From positions 1 to 64,000 of the forward strand of contig CABYPW010000007.1 in the NCBI GenBank assembly GCA_902520885.1: a DNA stretch of 64,000 bases. Reading direction: 5' to 3'. The notes beneath the pieces were generated by a model. The model did no database searches. It was not told where the DNA came from and saw only the letters and a program-made list of their open reading frames with translations. The position numbers and the translations under genes were made by a program. Each line of letters starts with the position of its first letter. Position 1 is the stretch's first letter. The DNA is from an uncultured SAR116 cluster alpha proteobacterium (GTDB lineage Bacteria; Pseudomonadota; Alphaproteobacteria; Puniceispirillales; Puniceispirillaceae). Below are positions 43,773-53,179 of this stretch, piece after piece.

Positions 43773-44533
43773 CAGTACATTTCATAGGAGCAGGCCCCGG
43801 TGCAGCTGATCTTATAACAATTAGAGGTCAGAAAATTATCTCCGAATGTCCAATTTGTCTCTATGCTGGTTCCCTTATTCCAGAGGAGATACTTGCCTTC
43901 TGTCCAAGTAACGCAACTATCATTAACACTGCATTACTTGACCTTGATAGTATCATAGATGAATGCGTTAAAGCATCAAATGCTGGACTTGACGTAGCAC
44001 GTCTTCACTCTGGAGACCTATCAATTTGGTCAGCAATGGGAGAGCAAATCAGAAAATTAAAAGAAGCTAATATTGATATATCAGTAACACCTGGAGTTCC
44101 AAGTTTTGCTGCAGCCGCTGCTAGTATTGACAGAGAACTTACCCTTCCTGGATTAGCCCAATCTGTAGTACTCACAAGAACACAGGGGCGTGCCTCTGCC
44201 ATGCCAGATGATGAAAGCCTTGAAAATTTTGCCAGAACAGGGTCAACCTTGGCAATTCACTTGTCCATACACAATCTAGGCTATATTGTAGAAAAACTTA
44301 TCCCATTTTACGGAGCTAATTGTCCTATTGTAGTGATTTTTCGTGCCAGTTGGCCAGACCAACAGATTATCAAAGGCGAATTATATACAATCGAAAATAG
44401 AATGCCCAAAGAAATAGAAAGAACTGCTATTATTTTTGTTGGTAGTTGCTTAGATAACGATCAATTTAATAACAGCCGGCTATATGCAACTGATTATTCT
44501 CGCCGCTTTAGACCTGGAACAGCACAAGAATGA
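43769..44533 (+). CDS. cobM: CobM, precorrin-4 C11-methyltransferase
   Basis: 254 residues. [49 protein letters not shown] and [16 protein letters not shown] are the C11 methyltransferase signatures, with the SAM-binding region at SGDLS. It overlaps cobB by 4 bp. Confidence 0.96.
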   Translation: MTVHFIGAGPGAADLITIRGQKIISECPICLYAGSLIPEEILAFCPSNATIINTALLDLDSIIDECVKASNAGLDVARLHSGDLSIWSAMGEQIRKLKEANIDISVTPGVPSFAAAAASIDRELTLPGLAQSVVLTRTQGRASAMPDDESLENFARTGSTLAIHLSIHNLGYIVEKLIPFYGANCPIVVIFRASWPDQQIIKGELYTIENRMPKEIERTAIIFVGSCLDNDQFNNSRLYATDYSRRFRPGTAQE

Positions 44534-45861
44534 CCAAAGACATAAACTTGCCACCAGGCTTACTTATCTCTGCCCCTAATTCTGGTTCTGGCAAGACAAC
44601 AATCATGCTTGGCCTTTTACGTGCTCTTCGTAACCGAAATTTTTTAGTTCAGCCCTTTAAAAGTGGCCCTGACTATATTGATCCAGCATTTCATTTGGCA
44701 GCTGCTAGCAGGCCTTCATATAATCTGGACACATGGGCAATGCCAGAATTGCTAATGCAAAAAATTGCCTTTAGTGCCGAGGGAGCTGATATTATTTTAA
44801 CTGAAGGATCAATGGGCTTGTTTGACGGTGTTGCTCAAAAGGGTGCCTCAGGCTATGGCTCAACAGCTGAAACAGCTCGTTTTTTTAACTGGCCTATTAT
44901 ACTAGTGTTGGATATAAGAGGACAGGCCCAATCGGCTGCAGCTACCGCACTTGGATTTGCAAGCTTTGAGAAAAAATTACCCTTTGCAGGTGTAATTTTA
45001 AATCATGTTTCAAGCGAGCGCCATGAGCGACTCACAAGAATCGGTATGGAACAGGCAGGTATTGAGGTGTTAGGTGCATTACCACGCAGAGAAGACCTAA
45101 AATTTCCGGAGCGGCATTTAGGATTAATTCAGGCTATTGAGCATCCAGATTTAAATAAGGCTATAGATGAATATGCATGCTTTATAACTCAGAATGTAAA
45201 TTTAGACCGAATTGTGGAACTCGCGCAGACAAAAAACTTTGATAATTCGTCATCTTTCATGTTCACCACCCCGCCAGGCCAACATATCGCACTTGCCCAT
45301 GATAAGGCTTTTTCCTTTACCTATCCGCATCTAGTATCATTTTGGCGAGAACAAGGTGCCAAAATCTCTTATTTTTCTCCATTAGCAAATGAACCTCCAG
45401 AAAATGATGCAGACGTAGTCTGGTTGCCAGGTGGTTATCCTGAACTTTACGCAGGTAAATTAGCAAGCGCTGATAAATGTTTTAAAGCAATTAGGAAACA
45501 CGCCAAAACACGTCCTGTACATGGCGAATGCGGAGGATACATGGTACTAGGTAAGTCCTTGATTGATAAAAGTGGTAGTGCACATGATATGCTTGGCTTG
45601 CTCGGACTTGTAACAAGTTTTGAAAAACGAAAATTTCACTTGGGTTATCGTAAAGCAACTTCTGTATACAACACAAAACTATTTGGCAGAAATACTTCGT
45701 GGAGAGGCCATGAATTTCATTATAGCCAGATATTATCTCAACCAGATGACGTATTGTTTTCCGTCGTTGATGCTTCAGATAATGCCGTACAAGAAACAGG
45801 TTCTGTTCGAGGCAACGTGACAGGAACGTTTTTTCACTTGATTGCTGAGGCAAATTTATGA
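44530..45861 (+). CDS. cobB: CobB, cobyrinate / hydrogenobyrinate a,c-diamide synthase
   Basis: 443 residues. The ATP-binding [31 protein letters not shown] and EGSMGLFDG motifs are followed by the glutaminase domain with [13 protein letters not shown], catalytic Cys in [12 protein letters not shown] and His in WRGHEFHYS. It amidates hydrogenobyrinate before cobalt insertion. It overlaps cobA by 4 bp. Confidence 0.97.
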   Translation: MTKDINLPPGLLISAPNSGSGKTTIMLGLLRALRNRNFLVQPFKSGPDYIDPAFHLAAASRPSYNLDTWAMPELLMQKIAFSAEGADIILTEGSMGLFDGVAQKGASGYGSTAETARFFNWPIILVLDIRGQAQSAAATALGFASFEKKLPFAGVILNHVSSERHERLTRIGMEQAGIEVLGALPRREDLKFPERHLGLIQAIEHPDLNKAIDEYACFITQNVNLDRIVELAQTKNFDNSSSFMFTTPPGQHIALAHDKAFSFTYPHLVSFWREQGAKISYFSPLANEPPENDADVVWLPGGYPELYAGKLASADKCFKAIRKHAKTRPVHGECGGYMVLGKSLIDKSGSAHDMLGLLGLVTSFEKRKFHLGYRKATSVYNTKLFGRNTSWRGHEFHYSQILSQPDDVLFSVVDASDNAVQETGSVRGNVTGTFFHLIAEANL

Positions 45862-46595
45862 CTGGTTTTGTTAGTTTTATCGGTTCAGGTCCAGGTGACC
45901 CACAATTATTAACGCTCAAAGCTGTTGATAGATTAAAAAAAGCAGATGCAGTTTTATTTGATGATTTATCATCAGGCCCTATTTTGCAGTTTGCTCGCAA
46001 AGGTGCTGACCTTGTGGGAGTTGGAAAGCGTGCAAATCGCCCATCACCAAAACAAGATGCCGTTAGCCAACTCTTGGTTGAGTATGCTCGAAATGGTGGA
46101 CATATTGTGCGCCTTAAATCAGGCGATCCAGGAATATTTGGGAGATTAGAGGAAGAAATAATCGAATTAAAGAAGGCGGGTATTGCTTATGAAATTATAC
46201 CCGGCATTTCTTCAGCCTTCGCAGCAGCGGCAGAGGCAGGTATTCCTTTGACAAGAAGGCTTAGTGCAAGGCGCATCCAATTTATTACAGGAAGAGATAT
46301 AACAGGTGAGTTACCCGATGATTTTAACCTTACTGCGCTTTCAGACCCATCGGCTATCACCATCGTTTTTATGGGAAAACAAACATTTGCTAAAATGCAA
46401 AAACTACTTGAGGAGAATGGCTTGCCTAGAGATACTCCAGCTCTTCTCGCTGAAGCTGTCGCAACACCAAGTCAACAATTGATTAAAACGACAATTAGCA
46501 AACTTGCAAAATCACTAAAAAAAGATACTTCCCAACACCCCGCTTTAATATTTTATGGACCACTGTCTCATATGGATTTTCCTGATGACAATTGA
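45858..46595 (+). CDS. cobA: CobA, uroporphyrinogen-III C-methyltransferase
   Basis: 245 residues. VSFIGSGPGDPQLLTLKAV, VLFDDLSSGPIL, GKRANRPSPKQ, LKSGDPGIFGRLEEEI and IPGISSAFAAAAEAGIPLTR are canonical. It makes precorrin-2 by two methylations, the entry into B12. There is no fused oxidase or chelatase domain, so it is a stand-alone CobA and not siroheme synthase CysG. It overlaps cobF by 11 bp. Confidence 0.95.
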   Translation: MTGFVSFIGSGPGDPQLLTLKAVDRLKKADAVLFDDLSSGPILQFARKGADLVGVGKRANRPSPKQDAVSQLLVEYARNGGHIVRLKSGDPGIFGRLEEEIIELKKAGIAYEIIPGISSAFAAAAEAGIPLTRRLSARRIQFITGRDITGELPDDFNLTALSDPSAITIVFMGKQTFAKMQKLLEENGLPRDTPALLAEAVATPSQQLIKTTISKLAKSLKKDTSQHPALIFYGPLSHMDFPDDN

Positions 46596-47370
46596 AATAT
46601 ACCTCGTGGGGGTCGGTACAGGAAACCCCGCTCATATTACTCTGCAAGCAATTGAACAATTAAAATCTGCAGATATCATAATCATTCCAAGAAAAGGGAA
46701 TAGTAAAAGCGACTTAGCTGATTTGCGATATCAGATATGCAATAAAATACTAGGAGAGGAATGTCCCCAACTATTTGAATTTGACTTACCTACTAGAAAC
46801 AATAAAAAGATTTACCCTAAAGCAGTTGAGGAGTGGCATGAAACTATTGCAAAAATTTGGATTGATTGTATTGAAAAAGCTCAACAAGATTTAAAAAAAT
46901 CTGTTAATTCAGTTGGACTTCTTATCTGGGGTGATCCTTCTTTATATGATAGTTCACTAAGGATTGCCAAACGCCTTAAACCTACTCCACAGATTACTAT
47001 AATTCCTGGTATAACCTCGGTACAGGCTTTAACAGCAGCACATAAAATAACAATAAACCAAATAGGCAAACCTTTCATGATAACAACTGGACGCCAGCTA
47101 ACTAATTTTGGATTTCCAGATGATATAGATACAGCTATCATAATGCTTGATGGAAATTGTTCTTTCAGAACGTTAGAGCAAGAAAGGTTCTACATTTGGT
47201 GGGGTGCCTATCTGGGTATGGAACAGGAGCTGTTGATCGAAGGCAAACTAAATGAAATGTCAGATGTAATAGTGGAAACAAGAAAAGATGCCCGAGAAAT
47301 GCATGGCTGGATTATGGATAGCTATATGCTTAGGCGAGAAAAGATAGTTGGTAAAATTGACCAAAAGTAA
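46585..47370 (+). CDS. cobF: CobF, precorrin-6A synthase (deacetylating)
   Basis: 261 residues from the ATG at 46585; the frame also opens at 46555 inside cobA. IYLVGVGTGNPAHITLQAI, LLIWGDPSLYDSSLRIA, IPGITSVQALTAAHKI and the FYIWWGAYLGMEQEL end are typical of CobF. It methylates C1 and removes the acetyl from precorrin-5. It is specific to the aerobic pathway, in agreement with cobG. Confidence 0.95.
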   Translation: MTIEIYLVGVGTGNPAHITLQAIEQLKSADIIIIPRKGNSKSDLADLRYQICNKILGEECPQLFEFDLPTRNNKKIYPKAVEEWHETIAKIWIDCIEKAQQDLKKSVNSVGLLIWGDPSLYDSSLRIAKRLKPTPQITIIPGITSVQALTAAHKITINQIGKPFMITTGRQLTNFGFPDDIDTAIIMLDGNCSFRTLEQERFYIWWGAYLGMEQELLIEGKLNEMSDVIVETRKDAREMHGWIMDSYMLRREKIVGKIDQK

Positions 47371-48217
47371 TCATTTATTCATTTTTGGTCTAGGGTATGT
47401 TGGACAACATCTGGCAACTGAGCTTCATAAAAGAGGCTGGCAAATCACAGGTACAACCAGAAATCCGGAAAAACTAAAACCTAATTTGCCAAATAATTGG
47501 CAAATTCTAAAATTCGAGAATGGGAGCAAAATACCAGGTTTAAGCACTTATCTTTCTAAAGCAAGTCATGTAATAACAACAATTTCAGCGCTGGCTGGTT
47601 ATGACCCCGTTTTGCGCTCTCATTCGAAAGAACTTCGTGAATTTTCAGGATGGATTGGTTACGTTTCTGCGACATCTGTATACCCAAACCAAGAAAACAG
47701 TTTTATTGATGAGACCATTCCTGCAGCCCCAAATACAAAAAGAGGCGTTGCTAGATTAAAAGCAGAGCAAGAATGGCAGAAGTTATGTAAAGCGGAAATA
47801 TTTCGGGTAGCAGGAATTTATGGGCCAAGACGAAACGCCATTTGTTCTTTATTAGAAGGACGCGCACGAATTATAGAAAAAAAAGGACAATTATCAAATC
47901 GAATTCATCAAGAGGATATTACAAATATTATAATTGCAGCTATCAGTAAACCTCGTGCTCTTCGCATCGTAAATTTATGTGACCAAGAACCAGCCCCACA
48001 AGGTGATGTTGTGCGCTATGCAGCTAAACTTCTTGGAATGCCCCCTCCAGAACCAATTTTATTTGAAACAGCTGATTTAACACCAATGGCACGTTCTTTT
48101 TATACATCTAACCGAAAATTAAAATCTGTTATTGTTGGTCCAGAACTTGGTGTAACACTTAAATATCCAAACTATCGAGTTGGATTAAAGGCTTTGATTG
48201 GAAGTGAAAAATTTTAA
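47348..48217 (+). CDS. Extended-SDR / YeeZ-like NAD(P)-binding epimerase-family protein
   Basis: 289 residues. The Rossmann motif FIFGLGYVGQHLATEL is near the N-terminus; IGYVSATSVYPN and SFIDETIPAAPNTKRG replace the usual active-site region. It begins inside cobF (23-bp overlap) at TTG 47348 or TTG 47357, neither with a good ribosome site. It is the last gene of the cob operon but no known B12 step needs it; a role in nucleotide-sugar or cofactor metabolism is possible. Function is not assigned. Confidence 0.72.
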   Translation: MVKLTKSNHLFIFGLGYVGQHLATELHKRGWQITGTTRNPEKLKPNLPNNWQILKFENGSKIPGLSTYLSKASHVITTISALAGYDPVLRSHSKELREFSGWIGYVSATSVYPNQENSFIDETIPAAPNTKRGVARLKAEQEWQKLCKAEIFRVAGIYGPRRNAICSLLEGRARIIEKKGQLSNRIHQEDITNIIIAAISKPRALRIVNLCDQEPAPQGDVVRYAAKLLGMPPPEPILFETADLTPMARSFYTSNRKLKSVIVGPELGVTLKYPNYRVGLKALIGSEKF

Positions 48218-48331
48218 AAAATTTTAATTCCCATATAAATATGACAAAATAAAAAGGTATAAAAAAATTTATTATTCTTTTTGTTTTAGAAAATCTTGGA
48301 GAGATAAATTAATAACAATATTCGAGCTATC

Positions 48332-49195
48332 TTGATTTGTCTGTGTGCTTATTTTTGCTTTGACTTAATGGCAGTCCACGTTCGTTTCTTATCCTCCCAT
48401 TATAATCCACAAGAACTCTCTTTATATAGAAATGTTTTAGGGGTTATTCCAGCTATTCTCTATCTTGCCTATGAACGACAGTTGACTTTAAGGTTAGCCG
48501 AATATCGACTTATTAAGTGGCGTTTAGCAGTTGGTCGTGGCCTACTAATAGCTGTAGCACAGCTTATGCTATACAGTGCTTTAATGCAGCTAGAGTTAGC
48601 CACGGTCTCAGCTTTGGGACAAACAATTGCAATTTTCGTAGTTTTACTTGCAATAGTTATTTATGCTGAAAAAATTGGAATATGGCGCTGGGGCGCAATA
48701 ATTGTTGGACTTTTTGGGGCGATCATGATTATTCGCCCCGGTTCTGACGTATTCACATGGCATGCTCTATTACCAATAGGGGCAGCTTTTTGTTACGCTG
48801 CGTCCACCGTAACGCTGCGGAGTTTTGATAAAAATGTATCTAGTGCAGTCTTGTTTTTATACTCAGCTTTGGCATCAGCTTTTGGAGCATTAATTCTTGC
48901 TGTAGGAACCACTACATTTTCTCCAATACATAGTTTTACTGATATTTTAATCATCCTCAGCATGTCCTTTTTTGGAGGTTTTGGAGTAGTTTTATTAATG
49001 TACGCATTTCGGAATGCACCCTCCTCTGTCTTAGCCCCATTTAGCTATTTTGGTTTAATTAATGCTTTCTTGTTGGGATGGATATTTTTTGGAGAATTTC
49101 CAATACAAAAACTTTTCCCTGGAGTGATATTAATTGTAGTCGCTGGGCTTATAATTATTTGGAGGGAAAGAAAAATATACGTAAATAAAGAATAA
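48332..49195 (+). CDS. EamA-type DMT-superfamily permease
   Basis: 287 residues, with about ten TM helices in two EamA halves. FDLMAVHVRFLSSHYNPQEL, SALMQLELATVSALGQ, WRWGAIIVGLFGAIMIIRP and the YFGLINAFLLGWIFFGEFP end are characteristic. The start is uncertain: TTG at 48332, or ATT at 48320 four codons earlier with GGAG farther upstream; an ATG occurs 12 codons in. It may export a metabolite; the substrate is unknown. It follows the cob operon after a 114-bp AT-rich gap. Confidence 0.85.
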   Translation: MICLCAYFCFDLMAVHVRFLSSHYNPQELSLYRNVLGVIPAILYLAYERQLTLRLAEYRLIKWRLAVGRGLLIAVAQLMLYSALMQLELATVSALGQTIAIFVVLLAIVIYAEKIGIWRWGAIIVGLFGAIMIIRPGSDVFTWHALLPIGAAFCYAASTVTLRSFDKNVSSAVLFLYSALASAFGALILAVGTTTFSPIHSFTDILIILSMSFFGGFGVVLLMYAFRNAPSSVLAPFSYFGLINAFLLGWIFFGEFPIQKLFPGVILIVVAGLIIIWRERKIYVNKE

Positions 49196-49243
49196 ATTTA
49201 AGAGGTTTCAAAAAACAACTCTTTGCTATTAAGGAAGTTGGAG

Positions 49244-49320
49244 TGGTAGCGGAGGAGGGACTTGAACCCCCGACACGCGGATTATGATTCCGCTGCTCTA
49301 ACCAGCTGAGCTACTCCGCC
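49244..49320 (-). tRNA. tRNA-Met (anticodon CAU), elongator type
   Basis: 77 nt with encoded CCA. The acceptor stem GGCGGAG pairs with CTCCGCT, the anticodon stem is GCGGA/TCCGC around loop ATCATAA (anticodon CAT), and GGTTCAAGTCC is the T-arm. The G1-U72 pair and the overall sequence fit an elongator tRNA-Met of alphaproteobacteria. It is read on the minus strand. Confidence 0.97.
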
Positions 49321-49344
49321 GTAAAAGTATCTTAATTTTTAATG

Positions 49345-49373
49345 TTTAAAAACCATTCAAGGCTTTGGGTCAA
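49345..49373 (-). promoter_or_regulatory. Promoter for tRNA-Met
   Basis: On the minus strand TTGACC (49373-49368), a 17-bp spacer, and TTTAAA (49350-49345). The predicted start of transcription is roughly 18 nt before the mature 5' end of the tRNA. Confidence 0.45.
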
Positions 49374-49396
49374 GGCAAAAAGTTGTTGTTTGTTCT

Positions 49397-49413
49397 AGAA
49401 ACCAGTGGTTTCT
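49397..49413. other. Small perfect hairpin between mnmA and tRNA-Met
   Basis: AGAAACC - AGT - GGTTTCT is a 7-bp stem with a 3-nt loop, located downstream of the mnmA stop. No T-run follows it on the minus strand, so it is not a classical terminator. Confidence 0.3.
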
Positions 49414-49480
49414 GTAATTATTCTTATCCCAATTAAATTCATAAAAAGAGCAATAAAAAAGCTAAAATCAATACTTAAGT

Positions 49481-50659
49481 TTAAAAAACAGAACTTGGTG
49501 CAGAACTTATCCAACCTCCACCCAACATAAGTTCAGCGTCATTTCCGTCGTAAATAACTCCCGCTTGTCCTTTTGCTATACCATATTCCGGGTTTTCCAA
49601 AACAAGATGAGCAGAGCGTTTAGTATTAAAAAATAACTTTGCTGAGCTTGGAGATGCTGTGTTTCTTAACTTCACAAACACCTCTATTCCTTCGGTATTC
49701 TCCTTTTTATCATCCAAAATGCTCGGTAATAGCCAATTAACTTCATCAAGATAAACATCCCTACACGCCAGAGCTGATTTAGGCCCCACAATAACCTCGT
49801 GAACTTCTGGATTTATATCCACAACGTACAAAGGTGAATTTTCTTCAACATCCTCTTTTCGACCACCAATACCAAGTCCACGCCTTTGGCCTATTGTATA
49901 GTCTATCACCCCCTGATGTTCACCCAAAATACGGCCGTCTATATGACGGATATTGCCTGGAGTAATTGCACCTGGTCGTAATCTACGTACTACATCTCCA
50001 TAACGCCCATTTGGAACAAAACAGATATCTTGACTATCTGGTTTATTAGTTACACTAAGCTCAAATCTCTCTGCGAGTTGACGTGTATCATCCTTAGTCA
50101 TAGAACCCAGAGGAAATCGCAAAAAATCAAGCTGTTCTGGTGTTGTCGCAAAAAGAAAGTAAGATTGGTCTTTTTGTGTGTCAATTCCCCGTCTTAAACA
50201 GGCATATCCATTACGAAGCTCTCTTTGAACATAATGTCCAGTTGCAAGACAGTCGGCTCCAAGTTCTTTTGCCATTGAGAGCAAATCTTTGAATTTTACA
50301 GTTTGATTACATTTAACACATGGTATTGGTGTATGTCCTGCAAGATATGAATCTGCGAAATCATCCATTACCTGTTGTTTAAATAATGTTTCATAATCCA
50401 ATACGTAGTGAGGTATATATATACGGGCGGCCACCTGTCTTGCATCATGAATATCTGCCCCTGCGCAGCAAGCCCCCTTTACTTGCACCGCTTCACCGTG
50501 GTCATAGAGTTGAAGCGTAATTCCGATTACCTCGTATCCTTCATGTTTTAACAAAGCCGCTACAACAGAACTATCAACACCACCCGACATAGCTACAACC
50601 ACTCGAGTTTTTTCAACTGGTTTCAGAATTCCCAGAGAATTGGGTTTATTTACAGACAT
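49481..50659 (-). CDS. mnmA: tRNA-specific 2-thiouridylase MnmA
   Basis: 392 residues. The PP-loop VVAMSGGVDSSVVAALL, ITLQLYDHG, Cys pair KGACCAGADIHDAR and HYVLDYE are at the N-terminus; the catalytic Cys of SQDICFVPNGRY and ACLRRGIDTQKDQSYFLF follow. It thiolates U34 of Lys, Glu and Gln tRNAs using sulfur from cysteine desulfurase, encoded two genes upstream. It lies 25 bp after the ferredoxin gene on the minus strand. Confidence 0.96.
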   Translation of the reverse strand: MSVNKPNSLGILKPVEKTRVVVAMSGGVDSSVVAALLKHEGYEVIGITLQLYDHGEAVQVKGACCAGADIHDARQVAARIYIPHYVLDYETLFKQQVMDDFADSYLAGHTPIPCVKCNQTVKFKDLLSMAKELGADCLATGHYVQRELRNGYACLRRGIDTQKDQSYFLFATTPEQLDFLRFPLGSMTKDDTRQLAERFELSVTNKPDSQDICFVPNGRYGDVVRRLRPGAITPGNIRHIDGRILGEHQGVIDYTIGQRRGLGIGGRKEDVEENSPLYVVDINPEVHEVIVGPKSALACRDVYLDEVNWLLPSILDDKKENTEGIEVFVKLRNTASPSSAKLFFNTKRSAHLVLENPEYGIAKGQAGVIYDGNDAELMLGGGWISSAPSSVF

Positions 50660-50684
50660 TAAAAAGACCTAATCTAAGATTTTA

Positions 50685-50999
50685 TTAAAAGTCATCGGGA
50701 ATATGCACTCGCAAACCAGATAATGCGTCACTTATTCTTATCTGACAACCAAGTCTTGAGGTAGGTGTTAGGTTAAAAGATAAGTCTAACATATCTAATT
50801 CATCTTCTGACGGTTTGCCTACTTTCTCATAGTCGTCAGCGTCAAAATATACATGACAAGAGGCACAGGATAAGCTTCCACCACAAGTCCCCTCGATACC
50901 CATATTCGAATCCCGTCCCACCTCCATTAATGAAGCATCTTGCCTTGTCTCTATTTGATGCTCACTACCATCAGGTTTAATAAAAGTTATAACTGGCAT
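50685..50999 (-). CDS. 2Fe-2S ferredoxin (ISC/adrenodoxin type)
   Basis: About 104 residues from the ATG at 50999; earlier starts at 51011 (ATG) and 51023 (TTG) are possible. Cys ligands are in GTCGGSLSCASCHVYF and RLGCQIRIS, and EDELDMLDLSF with the C-terminal VHIPDDF is typical of adrenodoxin-type ferredoxins. It sits between iscS-type desulfurase and mnmA and may donate electrons in Fe-S cluster or tRNA modification chemistry. Confidence 0.93.
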   Translation of the reverse strand: MPVITFIKPDGSEHQIETRQDASLMEVGRDSNMGIEGTCGGSLSCASCHVYFDADDYEKVGKPSEDELDMLDLSFNLTPTSRLGCQIRISDALSGLRVHIPDDF

Positions 51000-51028
51000 A
51001 TTTTTAACCATTCTAAATTTCAAAAAAT

Positions 51029-52144
51029 TTATTTTTCTTTAAAGCGTTTGTATAGCGCTATGATTGCATCTGCAAGCGCTGAAATATCATCTTCTGTATT
51101 TTCCCAACCAAAAGAAATTCGGACCACGTGACTACTTTGCACACCGAAACCCATTGCTCTAATAACATGGCTATCTTGAACTTTACCAGAAGAACAAGCA
51201 GCACCTGAGCTAATGGCAAAACCTTCCATATCTAAAGACATCACGGCAATTTGAGCGGGAATAGCAGGCAATAAAAGGCTAATTGTATTACTTACGCACT
51301 GAGCATCTCGCGTAGTAACCTGAATTTCGGGATAGGCCCGCTGTAATTTTGAAACAAAATTAGAGCGCCAATCAGTCCATTTTTTTGCATGACTTTGCCA
51401 ATTAGCAACTGATTTTGCAGCTGCTCCAAAACCGGCAATACCATATATATTTTCGGTGCCAGAACGTCGCCCTTTTTCTTGTCCACCGCCTTTAATTAGT
51501 TTTTTCACCTGTCTTCCCGCAGTTACCCATAAAGCACCAACGCCAGGTGGACCACCAATTTTATGAGCAGAAAAACTAGCCATTGAAAGTCCAGACTCTG
51601 ACCATTTTTCAAGGTGAATAGCTATTTTCCCGAGTGCTTGCACCATATCACTATGAAATACCACTTTATAAAATTGGCAAATTTCTAGCAATTTTTCTAT
51701 TGGCTGAATCCTGCCTGTCTCATTATTTACAAGCATTACGGATACAACTATTTCACCGCCACCATTTTTAGCCTTTTGTATCTGTGTTTCCAACTCTACT
51801 AAATTTATTTCACCATCAGCGCCGACACCTATTTTTTCTGCATCAGGCCGTGCAGCTAACACAGCATCATGTTCAGTAATGCAGGTTATTACTTTTTCAA
51901 ATCCCAGTAACGCCGTGTTATTTGCCTCTGTGCCACCACTTGTAAACATAAACCCATTTGGGTCACCATATGTTAACTCTGCAAGCTGAGTGCGCGCTTT
52001 TTCAACAATTTGCTTTGCATTTCTTCCAAAAGAATGAATGGATGATGGATTGCGAGCTGGCCCCATTACCGCACGTATGCATTCGGCTGCCTCAGGCCTC
52101 AGTGGTGCTGAAGCATTATAATCAAGGTAAATTGGCTGACGCAT
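51029..52144 (-). CDS. Cysteine desulfurase (NifS/IscS family)
   Basis: 371 residues of a class V aminotransferase. YLDYNASAPLRPEA, FTSGGTEANNTALLGF, MVQALGKI, the PLP-Lys in FSAHKIGGPPGVGALWV, RRSGTENI and the persulfide Cys loop SSGAACSSGKVQDSHV are all present. It takes sulfur from cysteine for Fe-S clusters and for MnmA. There is no iscR, iscU or iscA beside it. The downstream genes fdx and mnmA fit a sulfur-transfer group. Confidence 0.93.
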   Translation of the reverse strand: MRQPIYLDYNASAPLRPEAAECIRAVMGPARNPSSIHSFGRNAKQIVEKARTQLAELTYGDPNGFMFTSGGTEANNTALLGFEKVITCITEHDAVLAARPDAEKIGVGADGEINLVELETQIQKAKNGGGEIVVSVMLVNNETGRIQPIEKLLEICQFYKVVFHSDMVQALGKIAIHLEKWSESGLSMASFSAHKIGGPPGVGALWVTAGRQVKKLIKGGGQEKGRRSGTENIYGIAGFGAAAKSVANWQSHAKKWTDWRSNFVSKLQRAYPEIQVTTRDAQCVSNTISLLLPAIPAQIAVMSLDMEGFAISSGAACSSGKVQDSHVIRAMGFGVQSSHVVRISFGWENTEDDISALADAIIALYKRFKEK

Positions 52145-52263
52145 TTTTATTTGAGTATACCTAATTTGAAAACTTTATCATATATTAAAAATCGACTTTC
52201 ATTATATGTTCCAGAATAATCAATAATAATTTCAGGCATCTTATTGGTAGACAAAATTTTACG

Positions 52264-53010
52264 TTATTTGTTTTCGTGTTCACTAGTTACTATTTTTTTA
52301 TGGATTTTAGCATCTGGAAGTTTTGATATGGTATCATCAGAACGATGCTCTTGTAATATCATGATTTGTTGTTGCAACTCAGAAATCTGTTGTGATAACC
52401 ACTCCAATGTTTTTTCTGTTTGATCTGTTGCTGTCATATCCGAAATTGCGTAAGGAGTAAAACTCTCATCAGCTCGTCTTTTTGCAATGGGCTTCGCAGG
52501 CACCCCTACCACTGTAATACCCTGTCCAATATCTTTTGTAACAACAGAGTTACCCCCCACACGTGCACATTTATCAACAGTTATCGGTCCCAATATTTGT
52601 GCCCCTGCACCTATTATAACATTATCACCAATTGTTGGGTGACGTTTTTGGTTTCTCTGCTCACTAGAATTTTCGGCAGGATTAACACCACCTAAAGTGA
52701 CTCCATGATACAGTGTTACGTTCTCACCAATTGTGGAAGTCTGACCTATAACGACACCCATACCATGATCGATAAATAAACCTGCTCCTATTTTTGCTTG
52801 TGGATGAATATCTATTCCAGTAAGCCAACGCGCGAATAACATTAGAGTCCGTGATAAAAATTTAAAATTCCATTTCCATAATGGATGTGCGATTCTATAA
52901 AATAATAACACATGAAAACTTGGATACAGGAACATGGCTGCAAACATGCCCTGTGCAGCTGGATCACGCTCTAATATTGCTTTTAAGTCTCTATGAAGTT
53001 TATTTATCAT
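52264..53010 (-). CDS. cysE: Serine O-acetyltransferase CysE
   Basis: 248 residues. The N-terminal helical part includes AILERDPAAQGMFAAMFLYP and HVLLFYRIAHPLWK; the left-handed beta-helix contains IHPQAKIGAGLFIDHGMGVV, TLYHGVTLGG and KRHPTIGDNVIIGAGAQILG. It makes O-acetylserine, the cysteine precursor, matching the desulfurase gene next to it. A C-terminal extension (~200-248) with a heptad-like LQQQIMILQEH stretch is longer than in E. coli CysE. Confidence 0.94.
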   Translation of the reverse strand: MINKLHRDLKAILERDPAAQGMFAAMFLYPSFHVLLFYRIAHPLWKWNFKFLSRTLMLFARWLTGIDIHPQAKIGAGLFIDHGMGVVIGQTSTIGENVTLYHGVTLGGVNPAENSSEQRNQKRHPTIGDNVIIGAGAQILGPITVDKCARVGGNSVVTKDIGQGITVVGVPAKPIAKRRADESFTPYAISDMTATDQTEKTLEWLSQQISELQQQIMILQEHRSDDTISKLPDAKIHKKIVTSEHENK

Positions 53011-53112
53011 AAATTTCCATTAGTATAATTTATTAAATATTAACCTGACATAACATAAATGTTTCTCTTTCTACATCGTTATTTAAGATTATTCAAAAAT
53101 TTATCAACATAC

Positions 53113-53163
53113 TTGGTATTTATTTTCACTTCGTATATAAACTTTTGAGCATATTGCTCAAAA
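53113..53163 (+). promoter_or_regulatory. Promoter and palindrome before the alpha/beta hydrolase gene
   Basis: TTGGTA (53113-53118) and TATAAA (53136-53141) with a 17-bp spacer put the start of transcription near 53148. Around it is a perfect 8-bp inverted repeat, TTTTGAGC (53143-53150) and GCTCAAAA (53156-53163), with a 5-bp ATATT spacer. An operator at +1 or an mRNA hairpin next to the ribosome site is possible. Confidence 0.4.
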
Positions 53164-53179
53164 CTTATATGGATCTTAA

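Noticed and set aside
45491-46000. Minus-strand ORF of 169 codons across cobB/cobA
   Set aside because: It is a shadow of two well-identified genes, and its composition and lack of motifs do not support a protein.
49397-49413. Rho-independent terminator of mnmA
   Set aside because: The stem is perfect but no T-run follows on the minus strand.
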